Notes: a model not told the origin generated them from the sequence alone. A DNA stretch of 64,000 nucleotides from JAICND01 sp040905905 (GCA_040905905.1 JBBDQN010000029.1:1-64000), one strand, 5' to 3'. Counted from the stretch's first letter, positions 41,137-50,708 are shown. Numbers and translations: made by a program.

Positions 41137-42050
41137 TGGCAAGTCACATCGTTAAGAGAGCAACAGAGCTGATTTACTCGACTCCACCAGAGTTCTCCGA
41201 CCGGAGCCTTGGATACACCGGCGACTCGGTAGTTGACGAGTCGGGGGGGGCAGTGCAGATGGGTTTCCGCCTCGCCAGGCTCGAGCCCGATGGCCAGGTC
41301 GACAGTCACGTCCACTCTTTCGAGGAGTCGATCTATGTGCTCGACGGTCAGTTGATGGTCGACACACCGGAAGGCAGCTTCCAGCTGACCGATGGCGACT
41401 ACGGGTTGTTACCGGTGGGACTCACCCACGCGTTCAGAAACTCCTCGGCAGAAGTCGTCAAATTCGCCGAGATGAAGGCGCCCTTGCCAAGGGAGCGGTT
41501 CGCCTTCGACACCCAATTCCCCACCGCCCTCCTAGTCGGCGCGGCCCAAGAGATCGACGTGCGCGATCCCCGCAACCGGCAGTTCGGACACATCGATGCC
41601 CAGTCGATGGACCCCGCCTTGCAGACTCAAGATCGTTTGGCGGTCAGTGCCAGCATGCGGTCGGCGTTGCTGGTCTACAGCGGCATCAGTGTGAAGATGA
41701 TGGTCGACTCCGATCTCGGTGCGGACCTCTCGACGATGTTCATGGTCCAATACGAGCTTGGAGGATTTGCGGGAGCGCACGACCACCCACTCGAGGAGGC
41801 CTACCTGATACTCGATGGGAAGGTCGCGGCCATCTTCGACGGCGTCAACTACGAGCTCGGACCCGGGGATGTGGCATGGGCCGGCGTGGGCTGCGTCCAC
41901 CAGTTCCGCAACATCGGTGCAGGCCGGGTGAGATGGTTGGAGACCCAGGCGCCACAGCCGCCGCCGCGACACTCATACAGGTTCGCACGCGATTGGGAGT
42001 ATCTCGAGACCGCCCTGGCAGAGACCCGATCAGCCAGATCACAGAAATGA
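41136..42050 (+). CDS. Bicupin, (S)-ureidoglycine aminohydrolase-like
   Basis: The 304-residue protein has two cupin barrels. The first holds DSHVHSFEESIYVLDGQLMV and PVGLTHAFRN, the second AGAHDHPLEEAYLILDGKVA and GVGCVHQFRN; both keep His-x-His...Glu...His metal ligands. The layout resembles ureidoglycine aminohydrolase (UGHY/YlbA), which splits an amine from a ureido acid, but many bicupins have other roles. It overlaps the genes on both sides by one and four bases, so it is a core operon member. Confidence 0.85.
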   Translation: MASHIVKRATELIYSTPPEFSDRSLGYTGDSVVDESGGAVQMGFRLARLEPDGQVDSHVHSFEESIYVLDGQLMVDTPEGSFQLTDGDYGLLPVGLTHAFRNSSAEVVKFAEMKAPLPRERFAFDTQFPTALLVGAAQEIDVRDPRNRQFGHIDAQSMDPALQTQDRLAVSASMRSALLVYSGISVKMMVDSDLGADLSTMFMVQYELGGFAGAHDHPLEEAYLILDGKVAAIFDGVNYELGPGDVAWAGVGCVHQFRNIGAGRVRWLETQAPQPPPRHSYRFARDWEYLETALAETRSARSQK

Positions 42051-42061
42051 GGAGCAAGCCC

Positions 42062-43315
42062 ATGAAGGAATTCCCCGTAGCCACCACCCCGGCTCCTGGA
42101 GTCATGGGTGTCGACTGGGAGATCAGGGTCGACTTCGAACGCCTGCGCCAGTATCGGCTCGGCCGCGTCAGAAGAATGCTCGAGGAGTTCGACCTTGGGG
42201 CCGTGCTCCTTTTCGAGACCTCCAACATTCGCTACGCGACCGCTACCCAGATCGGGTACTGGGCGTTCAACAAAGGCGAGCGGTGGGCCCTGGTGACTCG
42301 TGAGGGCACGCCGCGGATCTGGGATTTCGGCTCGGCAGCCAAGGCCCACCGTCTCCAGCTTCCCCACCTGTACGACAACAAGAACTCAATCGGCGGCAAC
42401 ACTGGCCTGCAAGGCGCGATCGGTCCCGAGACCGGTTTGCACACCCGCGCAGTCCGCGAGATCAAGGGGGCGCTAGAAGATGCGGGGGTGGCCGGGGAGA
42501 AACTCGGGGTCGACATGGCCGAGACCGGAGTTTTCCTGGCGCTGCAAAAGGCGGACCTCAAAGTCGTCGACGGCCAGCAAGCGATGATGCGTGCTCGCGA
42601 GATCAAAAGCAACGACGAGATCATCCTGCTAACCCAGGCCTGCGCGATGGTCGACGGTGTCTATCACGACATCTTCGAGATGCTCAAACCCGGAGTCCGC
42701 GAGTCCGACGTCGTGGGGTTGGCCCACGCCCGATTGTTCGAAATGGGATCCGAGTTCGTCGAAGCTGTCAACTCCATAGCTGGTGAGCGCTGCAGCCCTC
42801 ACCCGCACGTTTTCACTGATCGTCTTATCAGACCAGGCGATCAGGCGTACTTCGACATCATCCATGTTTTCAACGGCTACCGCACTTGCTACTACCGCAC
42901 CTTTGTCGTCGGTCGCGCCACTCAGGCACAACGAGACGCCTTCAAGCAGTCGCGGGAGTGGATGGACGCTGGCATCGATCTGGTAAGGCCGGGAGCGACC
43001 ACCGATCAAATCGCCAAGGTGTGGCCGCGGGCCGAGGAGTTCGGCTTCGAGGACGAGATGGACGCCTTCGGGCTCCAGTTCGGTCATGGAGTTGGAGTGG
43101 GCCTTCATGAGCGACCGATCATCAGCCGTCTCAACTCTCTGGAGACCCCAGTCGAGATCAAAGAGGGCATGGTGTTCGCCCTCGAAACCTATGCCCCTGC
43201 CGCCGACGGCCGCTCGGCAGCCCGGATCGAAGAGGAGTTGGTGGTGACCGCCGATGGGTGCAAGGTCATCACCCTGTTCCCCTGCGAGGAGCTGATGGTG
43301 GCAAATGCCTACTGA
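42062..43315 (+). CDS. M24-family (pita-bread) protein without the usual metal ligands, creatinase-like
   Basis: The 417-residue protein has the creatinase N-terminal domain (VLLFETSNIRYATATQIGYW) and the M24 domain. Metal M24 peptidases carry two Asp in the DxxGxxxxDxTRT region; here YFDIIHVFNGYRTCYYRTF keeps only the first. FGHGVGVGLHERP, FALETYAP and RIEEELVV are present. Loss of metal ligands recalls creatinase, which hydrolyses a C-N bond without metal. The N-terminal domain also resembles DddP-type DMSP lyases, but their ligands are missing. ATG 42062 follows GAGGAG; ATG 42047, overlapping the bicupin stop, is possible. Confidence 0.85.
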   Translation: MKEFPVATTPAPGVMGVDWEIRVDFERLRQYRLGRVRRMLEEFDLGAVLLFETSNIRYATATQIGYWAFNKGERWALVTREGTPRIWDFGSAAKAHRLQLPHLYDNKNSIGGNTGLQGAIGPETGLHTRAVREIKGALEDAGVAGEKLGVDMAETGVFLALQKADLKVVDGQQAMMRAREIKSNDEIILLTQACAMVDGVYHDIFEMLKPGVRESDVVGLAHARLFEMGSEFVEAVNSIAGERCSPHPHVFTDRLIRPGDQAYFDIIHVFNGYRTCYYRTFVVGRATQAQRDAFKQSREWMDAGIDLVRPGATTDQIAKVWPRAEEFGFEDEMDAFGLQFGHGVGVGLHERPIISRLNSLETPVEIKEGMVFALETYAPAADGRSAARIEEELVVTADGCKVITLFPCEELMVANAY

Positions 43316-44366
43316 TCCGCGCTACGACTATGCATTGAGGGAGCCCCGTCTCCCCAATCCGGTGGACCGCTCCCTCGAGAGCGTCAACATCGACCTGGAC
43401 ACTCGTCTGAGCATGTACCGCAAGCTCCACGAGCTGAGGCAATTCGGTAAGAGAGCGCACGACCTTTTTCTCCAGAACCTGGTCAAGGGAACCACCCATC
43501 TCTCGCTAGGGATGGAGGCGATCGCCACCGGCTTTGGTGCCGCCATGAAGCCGGGCGACTACTCCTTCGCCACTTATCGGGGTCATGCCCATTCGCTGGC
43601 CCGGGGAATGGATCTGGGAGCGGCGATGGCTGAGTTGTTGGGCAGAGAGAACGGAATCCTTGGTGGCAAGGGCGGGTCGATGCACCTCACCGATGTCTCG
43701 AAGGGGATGATGGGGTCCTACGCCATCATCGGAGCCCATCTTTGTGTTGCCAATGGTGCGGCCTGGTCGGCTCAGATGCGGGGCACCGATCAGGTGGCGG
43801 TGGCGTTCTTCGGTGACGGAACCACCAACATCGGGGCCTTTCACGAGGCTCTCAACCTGGCCAAGATCTGGAACCTCCCGGTGGTCTTCGTTTGTGAGAA
43901 CAACCTCTACATGGAGTACACACCGATCGACGTGGTGACGGCCGTAGCCCACCCCGCCGCCGACCGGGCCGGCTCCTATGGTCTCGAGTCGACCGTCATT
44001 GATGGCAACGACCCCGATGACGTTTACCTGGCCGCCAGGAAGGCGATAACCCGAGCACGTTCGGGTGGTGGGCCGGCATTGATCGAAGCCGTCACCTATC
44101 GATCTGGCGGTCACTCTCGAGCCGACCCTGGCAAATACCGCCCGGAACTGGAAGTCCAGGCGTGGGCGGCCCGTGACCCGATCCCGATGTATCACGACAG
44201 GCTGCTGTCGCTGGGGACCCTGGAGGTTCGACTCAGCTCGATCGAGCGGCAGGTGGCAGATGCCATCGACGCCGCTACCGAGTTCGCCAAGTCGGGGAGG
44301 GAGCCAGGCGAGGAATCCCTGCTGACGGAGGTCTATGCCGACGGGGGTTCACAATGGCGGAACTGA
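43305..44366 (+). CDS. TPP-dependent dehydrogenase E1 alpha subunit
   Basis: The 353-residue protein is the alpha subunit of a pyruvate/acetoin/branched-chain-type E1. The thiamine diphosphate motif is FFGDGTTNIGAFHEALNLA with the closing ENN of VFVCENNLYMEY. The phosphorylation-loop-like region TYRSGGHSRADPGKYR and the lead YRGHAHSLARGMDL are typical. It overlaps the M24 gene by 11 bases and the beta gene by 13. It should decarboxylate a 2-oxo acid or cleave acetoin with the beta subunit. No E2 or E3 gene follows. Confidence 0.93.
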   Translation: MPTDPRYDYALREPRLPNPVDRSLESVNIDLDTRLSMYRKLHELRQFGKRAHDLFLQNLVKGTTHLSLGMEAIATGFGAAMKPGDYSFATYRGHAHSLARGMDLGAAMAELLGRENGILGGKGGSMHLTDVSKGMMGSYAIIGAHLCVANGAAWSAQMRGTDQVAVAFFGDGTTNIGAFHEALNLAKIWNLPVVFVCENNLYMEYTPIDVVTAVAHPAADRAGSYGLESTVIDGNDPDDVYLAARKAITRARSGGGPALIEAVTYRSGGHSRADPGKYRPELEVQAWAARDPIPMYHDRLLSLGTLEVRLSSIERQVADAIDAATEFAKSGREPGEESLLTEVYADGGSQWRN

Positions 44367-45343
44367 CCTATCGCGAGGCGGTGGCAAGGGGAATCGCCCA
44401 GGAGATGCGTCGTGACCCGGCCCTGGTGATGCTGGGCGAGGACATCGCTTCCGCCGGCGGCGTGTTCAAGACCACGGTGGGCCTGCTCGACGAATTCGGC
44501 CCGGAAAGGGTCCGGGACACCCCGATCTCTGAGCAGGCGATCATCGGGGCGGCCATGGGTGCGGCGATGACGGGCATACCGGTCATCGCCGAGATCATGT
44601 TCTCGGACTTCCTCGCCGTGTGTTGGGACATGATCGCCAACGAGATCGCCAAGAGCCGGTACATGACGGATGGTCAGGTGAGTTTTCCCCTCGTCATCCG
44701 GACCGCCAACGGCGGGGGGGCCAGGTTCGGAGCCCAACACTCCCAAAGCGTCGAGAACTGGGCGATGATGATCCCCGGTCTCAAAGTTGTCGCTCCCTCC
44801 ACGCCGGTCGATGTCGTCGGGCTGATGGCTGCCTCGATCCGTGATCCTGACCCGGTCATTTTCTTCGAGCACAAAGCTCTAATGGCCAGCAAGGCTGACG
44901 TCCCCGATAGCGAGATCGTCGATCAGTTGGGCACTGCCCGGGTGATTCGTCAGGGCACTGACCTGACGATCGCCGCCTTGGCGCTGATGGTGCCCCGGGC
45001 GCTGGAGGCGGCCGTAGCGCTCGCTGCCGATGGAGTTTCTGCCGAGGTGATCGATATCCGTTCGTTGGTGCCGCTCGACACCAGGACCCTGCTCGCGTCG
45101 GTCACCAAGACCGGACGTTTCTTCACCGTCGAGGAAAACCCGCGTCTCTGTGGATGGGGGGCCGAATTGGTATCGATCGTCTCCGAGGAGGCGTTCTGGG
45201 ATCTCGATGGGCCCAGTATCCGCATTACGACACCGCACATCCCCTTGCCCGCTGCCGCGGCCCTGGAAGACTTGGCCCTCCCCTCGGCCGAGCGCATCTA
45301 CCAAACGGTGTCGAAGGCCGTCGACTCCGGAAGTGGATTGTGA
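44354..45343 (+). CDS. TPP-dependent dehydrogenase E1 beta subunit
   Basis: The 329-residue protein has the beta-subunit pattern: MLGEDIASAGGVFKTTVGLL, DTPISEQAIIGAAMGAAMTG (Glu that activates the cofactor) and PLVIRTANGGGARFGAQHSQ. It forms an alpha2beta2 enzyme with the preceding gene. Complete complexes need a lipoyl E2 and an E3, which are not in this operon or window. The amidohydrolase start overlaps its stop. Confidence 0.94.
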   Translation: MAELTYREAVARGIAQEMRRDPALVMLGEDIASAGGVFKTTVGLLDEFGPERVRDTPISEQAIIGAAMGAAMTGIPVIAEIMFSDFLAVCWDMIANEIAKSRYMTDGQVSFPLVIRTANGGGARFGAQHSQSVENWAMMIPGLKVVAPSTPVDVVGLMAASIRDPDPVIFFEHKALMASKADVPDSEIVDQLGTARVIRQGTDLTIAALALMVPRALEAAVALAADGVSAEVIDIRSLVPLDTRTLLASVTKTGRFFTVEENPRLCGWGAELVSIVSEEAFWDLDGPSIRITTPHIPLPAAAALEDLALPSAERIYQTVSKAVDSGSGL

Positions 45344-46629
45344 GTTCGAAGACTCTCATTCGCGGTGGTTGTGTTCTCACCTTGGGGACCAAGACTCCCA
45401 ACTTCGCCAATGCCGATGTTCTGATCGAAGAGAGCAGGGTGGTCGAGGTGGCCCCCGGGATCCGAGCCCGTGACGCCGAAGTCGTCGACGCTACCGACAC
45501 GATCGTCATGCCCGGCTTTGTCGATACTCATCGGCACGTCTGGAAATCGCTGTTTCGCAACTTCGGCGATGGAGGAGATGAAGCTGGCGGGCCCGGCAAC
45601 TGGGCCCATCACTATCAACCGGAGGACGTCTTCGCAGCAACTCTGATTGGTCTTCTGGGCGCCATTGAGGCCGGAATAACCACCGTGGTCGATTGGTCGG
45701 ACATCCAATTCGACGATCGATACACCGATGCAACCCTCCAGGCTCATGCCGACGCCGGACTTCGTACCGTGTTCGTTCACGCCTCGCCTCAGGGAAACTC
45801 CCGTGACGGTGAACTCAAGGCGACGCTGCGCAGGCTCAAGTCGAATTCATCTATGGCAGTTGCGTACGGCTCGTCCGATCCCTTGACCCCTGAAGCGGTC
45901 GACGGCAACTGGGGACAAGCCCGGGAACTGGGCCTCCGGATCCACACCCACTCCGGTCCCAGGCCGGGGATGGTCTTCGCTCTGGCCGGTCTGCTCGGCG
46001 CTGATGTCACCCTGATCCACTGTTCGAACTTTGACGACAGCGACCTCAATGCAGTGTCGTCCCGCGGCGCCTCGGTGTCGCTCACTCCGTCCAGCGAAAT
46101 GGCGTCAGGATCGGGACCCCCACCGATCCAGAAGCTACTCGACCGCAACATACGACCAGGGCTCGGGATTGACAACGAGCAGATCGCCCCCGGCGACATG
46201 TTCGCCCAGATGCGAACGGCGATCTCGCTGCAACATGCCAGCTACTTCGAGTTGAAGCTTGCTGGCAAGGCTGGCCTCCCCAACCTCCTTACCACCAGAG
46301 ACGTGATCCGCTATGCCACCGTCGACGGTGCCAGAGTCGCCGGGCTGGGCAAAGTCACCGGTTCGCTCGAACCGGGCAAACAGGCTGACCTGGTGATCCT
46401 CCGTGCCGACCGCCCGAATATTGCCCCGCTCAACGACGCCATTGGAGCGGTCGTATGGGGTATGGACACCTCCAACGTCGACTGGGTCTTCGTAGACGGA
46501 AAACCGCTGATGCGAAATGGTGCTTTGGAGGCGGACGTGAGGGCGGCCAGCGAGGCGGCCGTCAAGGCCCAGAGGCGAGTGGCAGGAGCGGCGGGAGCCC
46601 TGGCGGTAACAACAGGACTCTCCGGATGA
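45340..46629 (+). CDS. Amidohydrolase (TrzA/AtzB/cytosine-deaminase-like)
   Basis: The 429-residue protein has a flanking beta-sandwich (LIRGGCVLTLG; LEPGKQADLVIL) and a TIM barrel with metal ligands: HxH in GFVDTHRHVWKSLF, further His in IHTHSG and LIHCSN, and a candidate Asp in GIDNEQ. It hydrolyses C-N or C-halogen bonds of cyclic or amidine-type substrates. Close matches with the C-terminal half of the permease fusion at 51.8-53.2 kb (HRHxW; PPIQKxLDR; VxGMDTxNVD) show that the two are paralogues. GTG 45340 overlaps the E1 beta stop and its own stop overlaps the permease start. Confidence 0.9.
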   Translation: MSSKTLIRGGCVLTLGTKTPNFANADVLIEESRVVEVAPGIRARDAEVVDATDTIVMPGFVDTHRHVWKSLFRNFGDGGDEAGGPGNWAHHYQPEDVFAATLIGLLGAIEAGITTVVDWSDIQFDDRYTDATLQAHADAGLRTVFVHASPQGNSRDGELKATLRRLKSNSSMAVAYGSSDPLTPEAVDGNWGQARELGLRIHTHSGPRPGMVFALAGLLGADVTLIHCSNFDDSDLNAVSSRGASVSLTPSSEMASGSGPPPIQKLLDRNIRPGLGIDNEQIAPGDMFAQMRTAISLQHASYFELKLAGKAGLPNLLTTRDVIRYATVDGARVAGLGKVTGSLEPGKQADLVILRADRPNIAPLNDAIGAVVWGMDTSNVDWVFVDGKPLMRNGALEADVRAASEAAVKAQRRVAGAAGALAVTTGLSG

Positions 46630-47669
46630 CGACATTGCGTGCTCCTTCGGCGGCCGTGACCTCATTCGTGGTGGCCTCGCGGTATCTCCCTGTGTACATC
46701 GCCATCGTCGTCCTCGTCGTCGTGGCGGCCATCTGGGTCCCAGCCACATTGGGGAGCGTGGCGCTGAGCGCGATCGCACCGTATGGCGCGCTGCTCGGCA
46801 TCGCGGCCCTGGGTCAAATGCTGGTCGTCATGACCGGTGGCATTGATCTCAGCGTCCCCGGCACTTTCACGCTGGCCGCTGCCCTGATGGTTGGCGTCGG
46901 CCAGCAGTCGGACGAACGAATCGGGATTGCCATCCTGGTATCGGTTGGTGCTGCCGCCCTTGTCGGGCTCGTCAATGGGATCCTCATCGGTGGGCTCCAG
47001 CTCAACGCGCTGATCGTGACGCTGGCAGTCGGTCAGGTCGTGTTCGGGGTCGTAAATCGTTACTCCCGAAGGTCTCCCGTTCAGAGCCCCGTGCCAACGG
47101 GATGGTCGGAGTGGGTATCCACGAGAATCTTCGGCGTCAGCCCCATCTTCTGGCTTGGCGCGGTAGTCACCGTCCTCCTCATAGTGGCGTTCCGATACAC
47201 AACCGTTGGACGCCGCTTTCAGGTAGTGGGGGCCAACCCGGTCGCTTCTCAAGTGCTGGGCGTCCGCGTCACCGTCAACCAGATCCTGGCCTATGTGATG
47301 GCGGCGGTCCTGTATGCCCTGGCCGGCGTGGCCCTGGCCGGCCTCCTCCGCAGCCCGGGCGTAGCAGCCGGCACGGCCTATCTACTGGGACCGATCGCGG
47401 CCGTGGTCATCGGTGGCGCTTCCCTGACCGGCGGTTTGGCCAGCCCCCTTTCAACCTTTGCTGCCGCTCTCTTCCTCACCGGCCTCAATCAGATGATGAG
47501 GACCATCGGGCTTCCGACGGCCCTTCAGTTCGTCGTGTTTGGCCTGGTGATCATCAGCGGCATGTTGATTTCGGGCGATCGGATCATCAAAGGTGTGGAG
47601 CAGGTGTTCCGCGAACGAAGACGACCGAAACGCATCGAAAACGAAACGGTCACGAGTCCTATCGAGTGA
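46626..47669 (+). CDS. CUT2/RbsC-type ABC importer permease
   Basis: The 347-residue protein has about eight to ten membrane helices and the family signature MTGGIDLSVPGTFTLAAAL. The cytoplasmic loop RFQVVGANPVASQVLGVRV, which contacts the ATPase, is followed by GPIAAVVIGGASLTGG. ATG 46626 overlaps the amidohydrolase stop (ATGA). It pairs with the fused permease encoded at 50.7 kb to form a heterodimeric channel, as in some nucleoside importers. It is 85 bases before the binding-protein gene. Confidence 0.93.
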   Translation: MTTLRAPSAAVTSFVVASRYLPVYIAIVVLVVVAAIWVPATLGSVALSAIAPYGALLGIAALGQMLVVMTGGIDLSVPGTFTLAAALMVGVGQQSDERIGIAILVSVGAAALVGLVNGILIGGLQLNALIVTLAVGQVVFGVVNRYSRRSPVQSPVPTGWSEWVSTRIFGVSPIFWLGAVVTVLLIVAFRYTTVGRRFQVVGANPVASQVLGVRVTVNQILAYVMAAVLYALAGVALAGLLRSPGVAAGTAYLLGPIAAVVIGGASLTGGLASPLSTFAAALFLTGLNQMMRTIGLPTALQFVVFGLVIISGMLISGDRIIKGVEQVFRERRRPKRIENETVTSPIE

Positions 47670-47754
47670 ACCGGTTGAGAAAGGAGACACGTATTCCGGC
47701 GAGTCTCACACCAAAAGGAAGGACCAGAGCCATGCGCTCTTTCGGAGGAGGATC

Positions 47755-49113
47755 ATGAAACGAGAAACCACCATTGTCACCATCGTGCTCGCAGTCGTGA
47801 TTGCGGCATGCGGTGGCACCGCCGCGACCACGACAGCCGCCCCAACGACTACGGCCACCACCGAGGCCCCAACCACAACGGGCGGGGAAACCACAACAAC
47901 TGCGAGTAGCGATCCCCTGGCGGAGTTCGGTGAGAGCATTGACGCCGACCCCGCCCTGGTGATGGAGGCACTCGGACCGGTGGAGCCGTCGGACGAGGCG
48001 AGCTGGAACATTGTTCTGGCGTCGATCACCCGTGCCCACCAGGATCTGGCTGCTGCCGGTATCGACGTCAACAAGGCGATCGAGTGCTGGAGCCAACAGG
48101 AATGCGACACAGGAAGCGGTGGCGACCTGGTGATGGGCTTTGCCGACGGTGGCGGGAACGACGTGAACGTTTGGCGCTCGGTGAGTCATATGGAGGCCGT
48201 ACTCCAAGCGCTCACCTATCCGGAGATTGGCACGATCGTCTCCACGGCCGCCAACTTCGATGCGGATCCAGCCGTCCATGTCAACCAGTTCCGATTCCTG
48301 ATCCAACGAGGAGTCGACTTCATCGTGGGTTATCCCGATGTGGGCGTGGCGCTAGCGGAAGCGGTGAAGGAAGCAACTGCAGCGGGGATCCTCTACGTCC
48401 CGTTCTCGGCGGGCTACGTCGGACTCCCTGACCAGGAAGGCGCCGCCATCCCTGGCGTGGACTACCTGACCGTCGTTGGGGAGGATCTGTGCGCACTCGG
48501 TGAGAGCTTCGCCGACGTGCTAAACACAGGTGTCGGTGCAGGCAAGGTCGCCATGCTCGGCGGCACCCCCGGGAACGCGCTGTCCCTTGGTTGGCAGCGG
48601 TGCTCCATCGGTGCCCTCGGGTCGGACCTCACTCTGGTGAACCCTCCGGCCAACGAGAACAGCACCACCGGTGACACCTTCTGGTTCCCACCGGCCATCC
48701 CGGACGTGTTCCGGGGGTTGTTGACGACTAACCCGGACATCAACGGCTACGCATACGAGTACGCCGACGGGATCTGGTTTGGCCTGCCGGTCTACGAGGA
48801 GCTGGGAATCCCAGTGGAGAATCTGACGCTGGCGCTTCGCACCGACGAGCAGAACCTGTTCTGCGACTGGGCACAGCGCAACGAGCCGACGTACAAGATC
48901 TTCTACTCGGCGGGTGGCAACTTCCAGTCACGGATCGGTGTGACGGCGGCGATGATGGCGCTCCAGGGTGCCGAAATACCCGCCACGGTGGTAGTCCCCC
49001 ATGTGATGCGCGAGGTCACGGCGGCAGACTGCAACACCGCCCGCCCGAACGAAGCCGTTTCGGGTACGTCCCTCGTGCCTCCAGACGTCTTGGCGACGAT
49101 GTTCGGCGGATGA
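47755..49113 (+). CDS. Substrate-binding lipoprotein of the ABC importer
   Basis: The 452-residue precursor has a lipobox (VVIAACGG), a Thr-rich linker of about 45 residues (AATTTAAPTTTATTEAPTTT) and a periplasmic-binding domain of the sugar/BMP type. GVDFIVGYPDVGVALAEAVK and VAMLGGTPGNALSLGWQRCS match the two lobes. Trp and Tyr are frequent (NVWRSV, AYEYADGIWFG), suggesting an aromatic or heterocyclic ligand, but that is a guess. ATG 47755 follows GGAGGAGG. It precedes the ATPase gene, with an ATGA overlap. Confidence 0.9.
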   Translation: MKRETTIVTIVLAVVIAACGGTAATTTAAPTTTATTEAPTTTGGETTTTASSDPLAEFGESIDADPALVMEALGPVEPSDEASWNIVLASITRAHQDLAAAGIDVNKAIECWSQQECDTGSGGDLVMGFADGGGNDVNVWRSVSHMEAVLQALTYPEIGTIVSTAANFDADPAVHVNQFRFLIQRGVDFIVGYPDVGVALAEAVKEATAAGILYVPFSAGYVGLPDQEGAAIPGVDYLTVVGEDLCALGESFADVLNTGVGAGKVAMLGGTPGNALSLGWQRCSIGALGSDLTLVNPPANENSTTGDTFWFPPAIPDVFRGLLTTNPDINGYAYEYADGIWFGLPVYEELGIPVENLTLALRTDEQNLFCDWAQRNEPTYKIFYSAGGNFQSRIGVTAAMMALQGAEIPATVVVPHVMREVTAADCNTARPNEAVSGTSLVPPDVLATMFGG

Positions 49114-50708
49114 ACAACCGCAATCCCGCAGGAGAGCCGACAGTCCGGGACCTGGTCCTCGAACTGAAGGGCGTGTCCCGTCAGTTCGGAGCGGTGCGAG
49201 CGCTGACCGATGTCAGCTTCGACTGCTTGGCCGGCGAGGTCCACGCTTTGGTCGGCGAGAACGGCTCCGGCAAGTCGACTCTCCTTGGGATTGCTAGTGG
49301 CTTCGTCGAGCCCGATCGGGGAACCGTCCTCATCGGCGGGATGCCGCTACGTCGTGATTCGCCTGCGCTGGCGAGGAAGCTCGGGTTGGCCATGGCCTAC
49401 CAGGACACCTCGCTGGTGCAGGCGGAGCCGGTGAAGAACAACCTCTTCCTGGCTGCGCCTCGAGGGCTGCGCCCTCCCTTCAGACGTCGTAAGCGATGGG
49501 CACGCAAACTCTTGGCCGACCTGGACCTCGACCTGGAACTGTTTCCCGATGCTCCGGCCGGAATGTTGACCCTGGCAGAGCGACAGCTGTTCGAGGTCGC
49601 CAAAGCGATGGTCAACGATCCCAAGGTCTTGCTCCTCGACGAGCCGACCACGGCTCTTGGCCCCGACGAGATCGAAGCGCTGCATCGCTCCGTGGTCGCC
49701 TGTCGCCGCCGGGGGATGGGCGTGGTGTACGTGAGTCATCGCCTTCCCGAGGTGCTCGAGATCGCTGACCGTATAACGGTTCTTAGAGACGGGCGCAACC
49801 AGGGCACGTTCGACGCACGGACGACATCGGAGGCGGAGTTGGTCGAGCTGATCGTCGGCCGACCCTTTGAGGCCGCCTTTCCCCCATCCACCCCAAGGAG
49901 CAATGAGCGGCGTGAGGTGCTCGTGGTGGATGGACTCCAGGGCCAGTCGTTCGGTCCCGTCAGCTTTACCCTTCAGTCCGGCGAGGTGGTCGGAGTAGCG
50001 GGCGCGGAAGGCAACGGGCAGCCTCAGCTTTTTGACTGCCTGGCCGGCAGAGTTCCGCCCCGCGCCGGGCGGGTCGTTTGTGACGGCAAGGAGCTGAATC
50101 TGATCTCCACCCACGAAGCGGTGAGTTCTGGCCTGATGCTGCTCCCGGGCGATCGCAAGCGAGAGGCACTGGCCACGGTGTTGGGGGTGAGAGTCAACTC
50201 GACCATCCAGTCACTGAGGAAGTTCGCCCTGTTTGGCTTCCTGCGACGGCGGGCCGAGAGGAGTGCGGTGAGGAACCTGGTCGAGCAACTCGAAGTCCGG
50301 ACCCCGTCCCTGGAACAACCGGTTGAGTTCCTTTCAGGCGGAAACCAGCAGAAGGTTTCGGTAGCCCGTTCCTTCCTCAGAAACCCTTCAGTGATCCTCG
50401 CTTACGAGCCTACCCAGGGGGTTGATGTCGGCTCCAGGTTCGATATCTATCGGGCGCTTCGCGCCAGGACGGACTCCGGTGCGGCGCTGCTCGTCAAGTC
50501 CAGCGACCCCATCGAACTCTCCGGCCTCTGTGATCGCGTCCTCGTCATGTCCCGCGGCACGATCGTCGAAGAGATCCCGGGTGACGAGCTCGACGAACGT
50601 CGTATCACCGAAGCCATCGTTCGCGGTCCCGGACTCTCCAGATCTGGTCGTTCCCCTCTGGGGGTAGCTATGCCAAGGGCACCCTCGCCAGAGGCAGGCA
50701 CGTCATGA
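49110..50708 (+). CDS. RbsA-type double ATPase of the importer
   Basis: The 532-residue protein has two nucleotide-binding domains. The first is canonical (GENGSGKSTLLGIASG; LTLAERQLFEVAKAM; VLLLDEPTTAL). The second has the Lys-less Walker A usual for this family (GAEGNGQPQLFDCL), a full signature (LSGGNQQKVSVARSF) and a Walker B with Tyr for Asp (VILAYEPTQGVD). One ATP site may therefore be weak. It is coupled by ATGA overlaps to the binding protein and to the permease fusion. It should power import through the two permeases. Confidence 0.93.
   Translation: MNNRNPAGEPTVRDLVLELKGVSRQFGAVRALTDVSFDCLAGEVHALVGENGSGKSTLLGIASGFVEPDRGTVLIGGMPLRRDSPALARKLGLAMAYQDTSLVQAEPVKNNLFLAAPRGLRPPFRRRKRWARKLLADLDLDLELFPDAPAGMLTLAERQLFEVAKAMVNDPKVLLLDEPTTALGPDEIEALHRSVVACRRRGMGVVYVSHRLPEVLEIADRITVLRDGRNQGTFDARTTSEAELVELIVGRPFEAAFPPSTPRSNERREVLVVDGLQGQSFGPVSFTLQSGEVVGVAGAEGNGQPQLFDCLAGRVPPRAGRVVCDGKELNLISTHEAVSSGLMLLPGDRKREALATVLGVRVNSTIQSLRKFALFGFLRRRAERSAVRNLVEQLEVRTPSLEQPVEFLSGGNQQKVSVARSFLRNPSVILAYEPTQGVDVGSRFDIYRALRARTDSGAALLVKSSDPIELSGLCDRVLVMSRGTIVEEIPGDELDERRITEAIVRGPGLSRSGRSPLGVAMPRAPSPEAGTS

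Noticed and set aside
43305..45343. Transketolase assignment for the TPP gene pair
   Set aside because: The split alpha/beta layout and motifs match dehydrogenase E1 subunits, not transketolase halves.
49347..50114. 255-codon minus-strand frame inside the ABC ATPase gene
   Set aside because: Shadow of the ATPase; the plus-strand frame has Walker and signature motifs.
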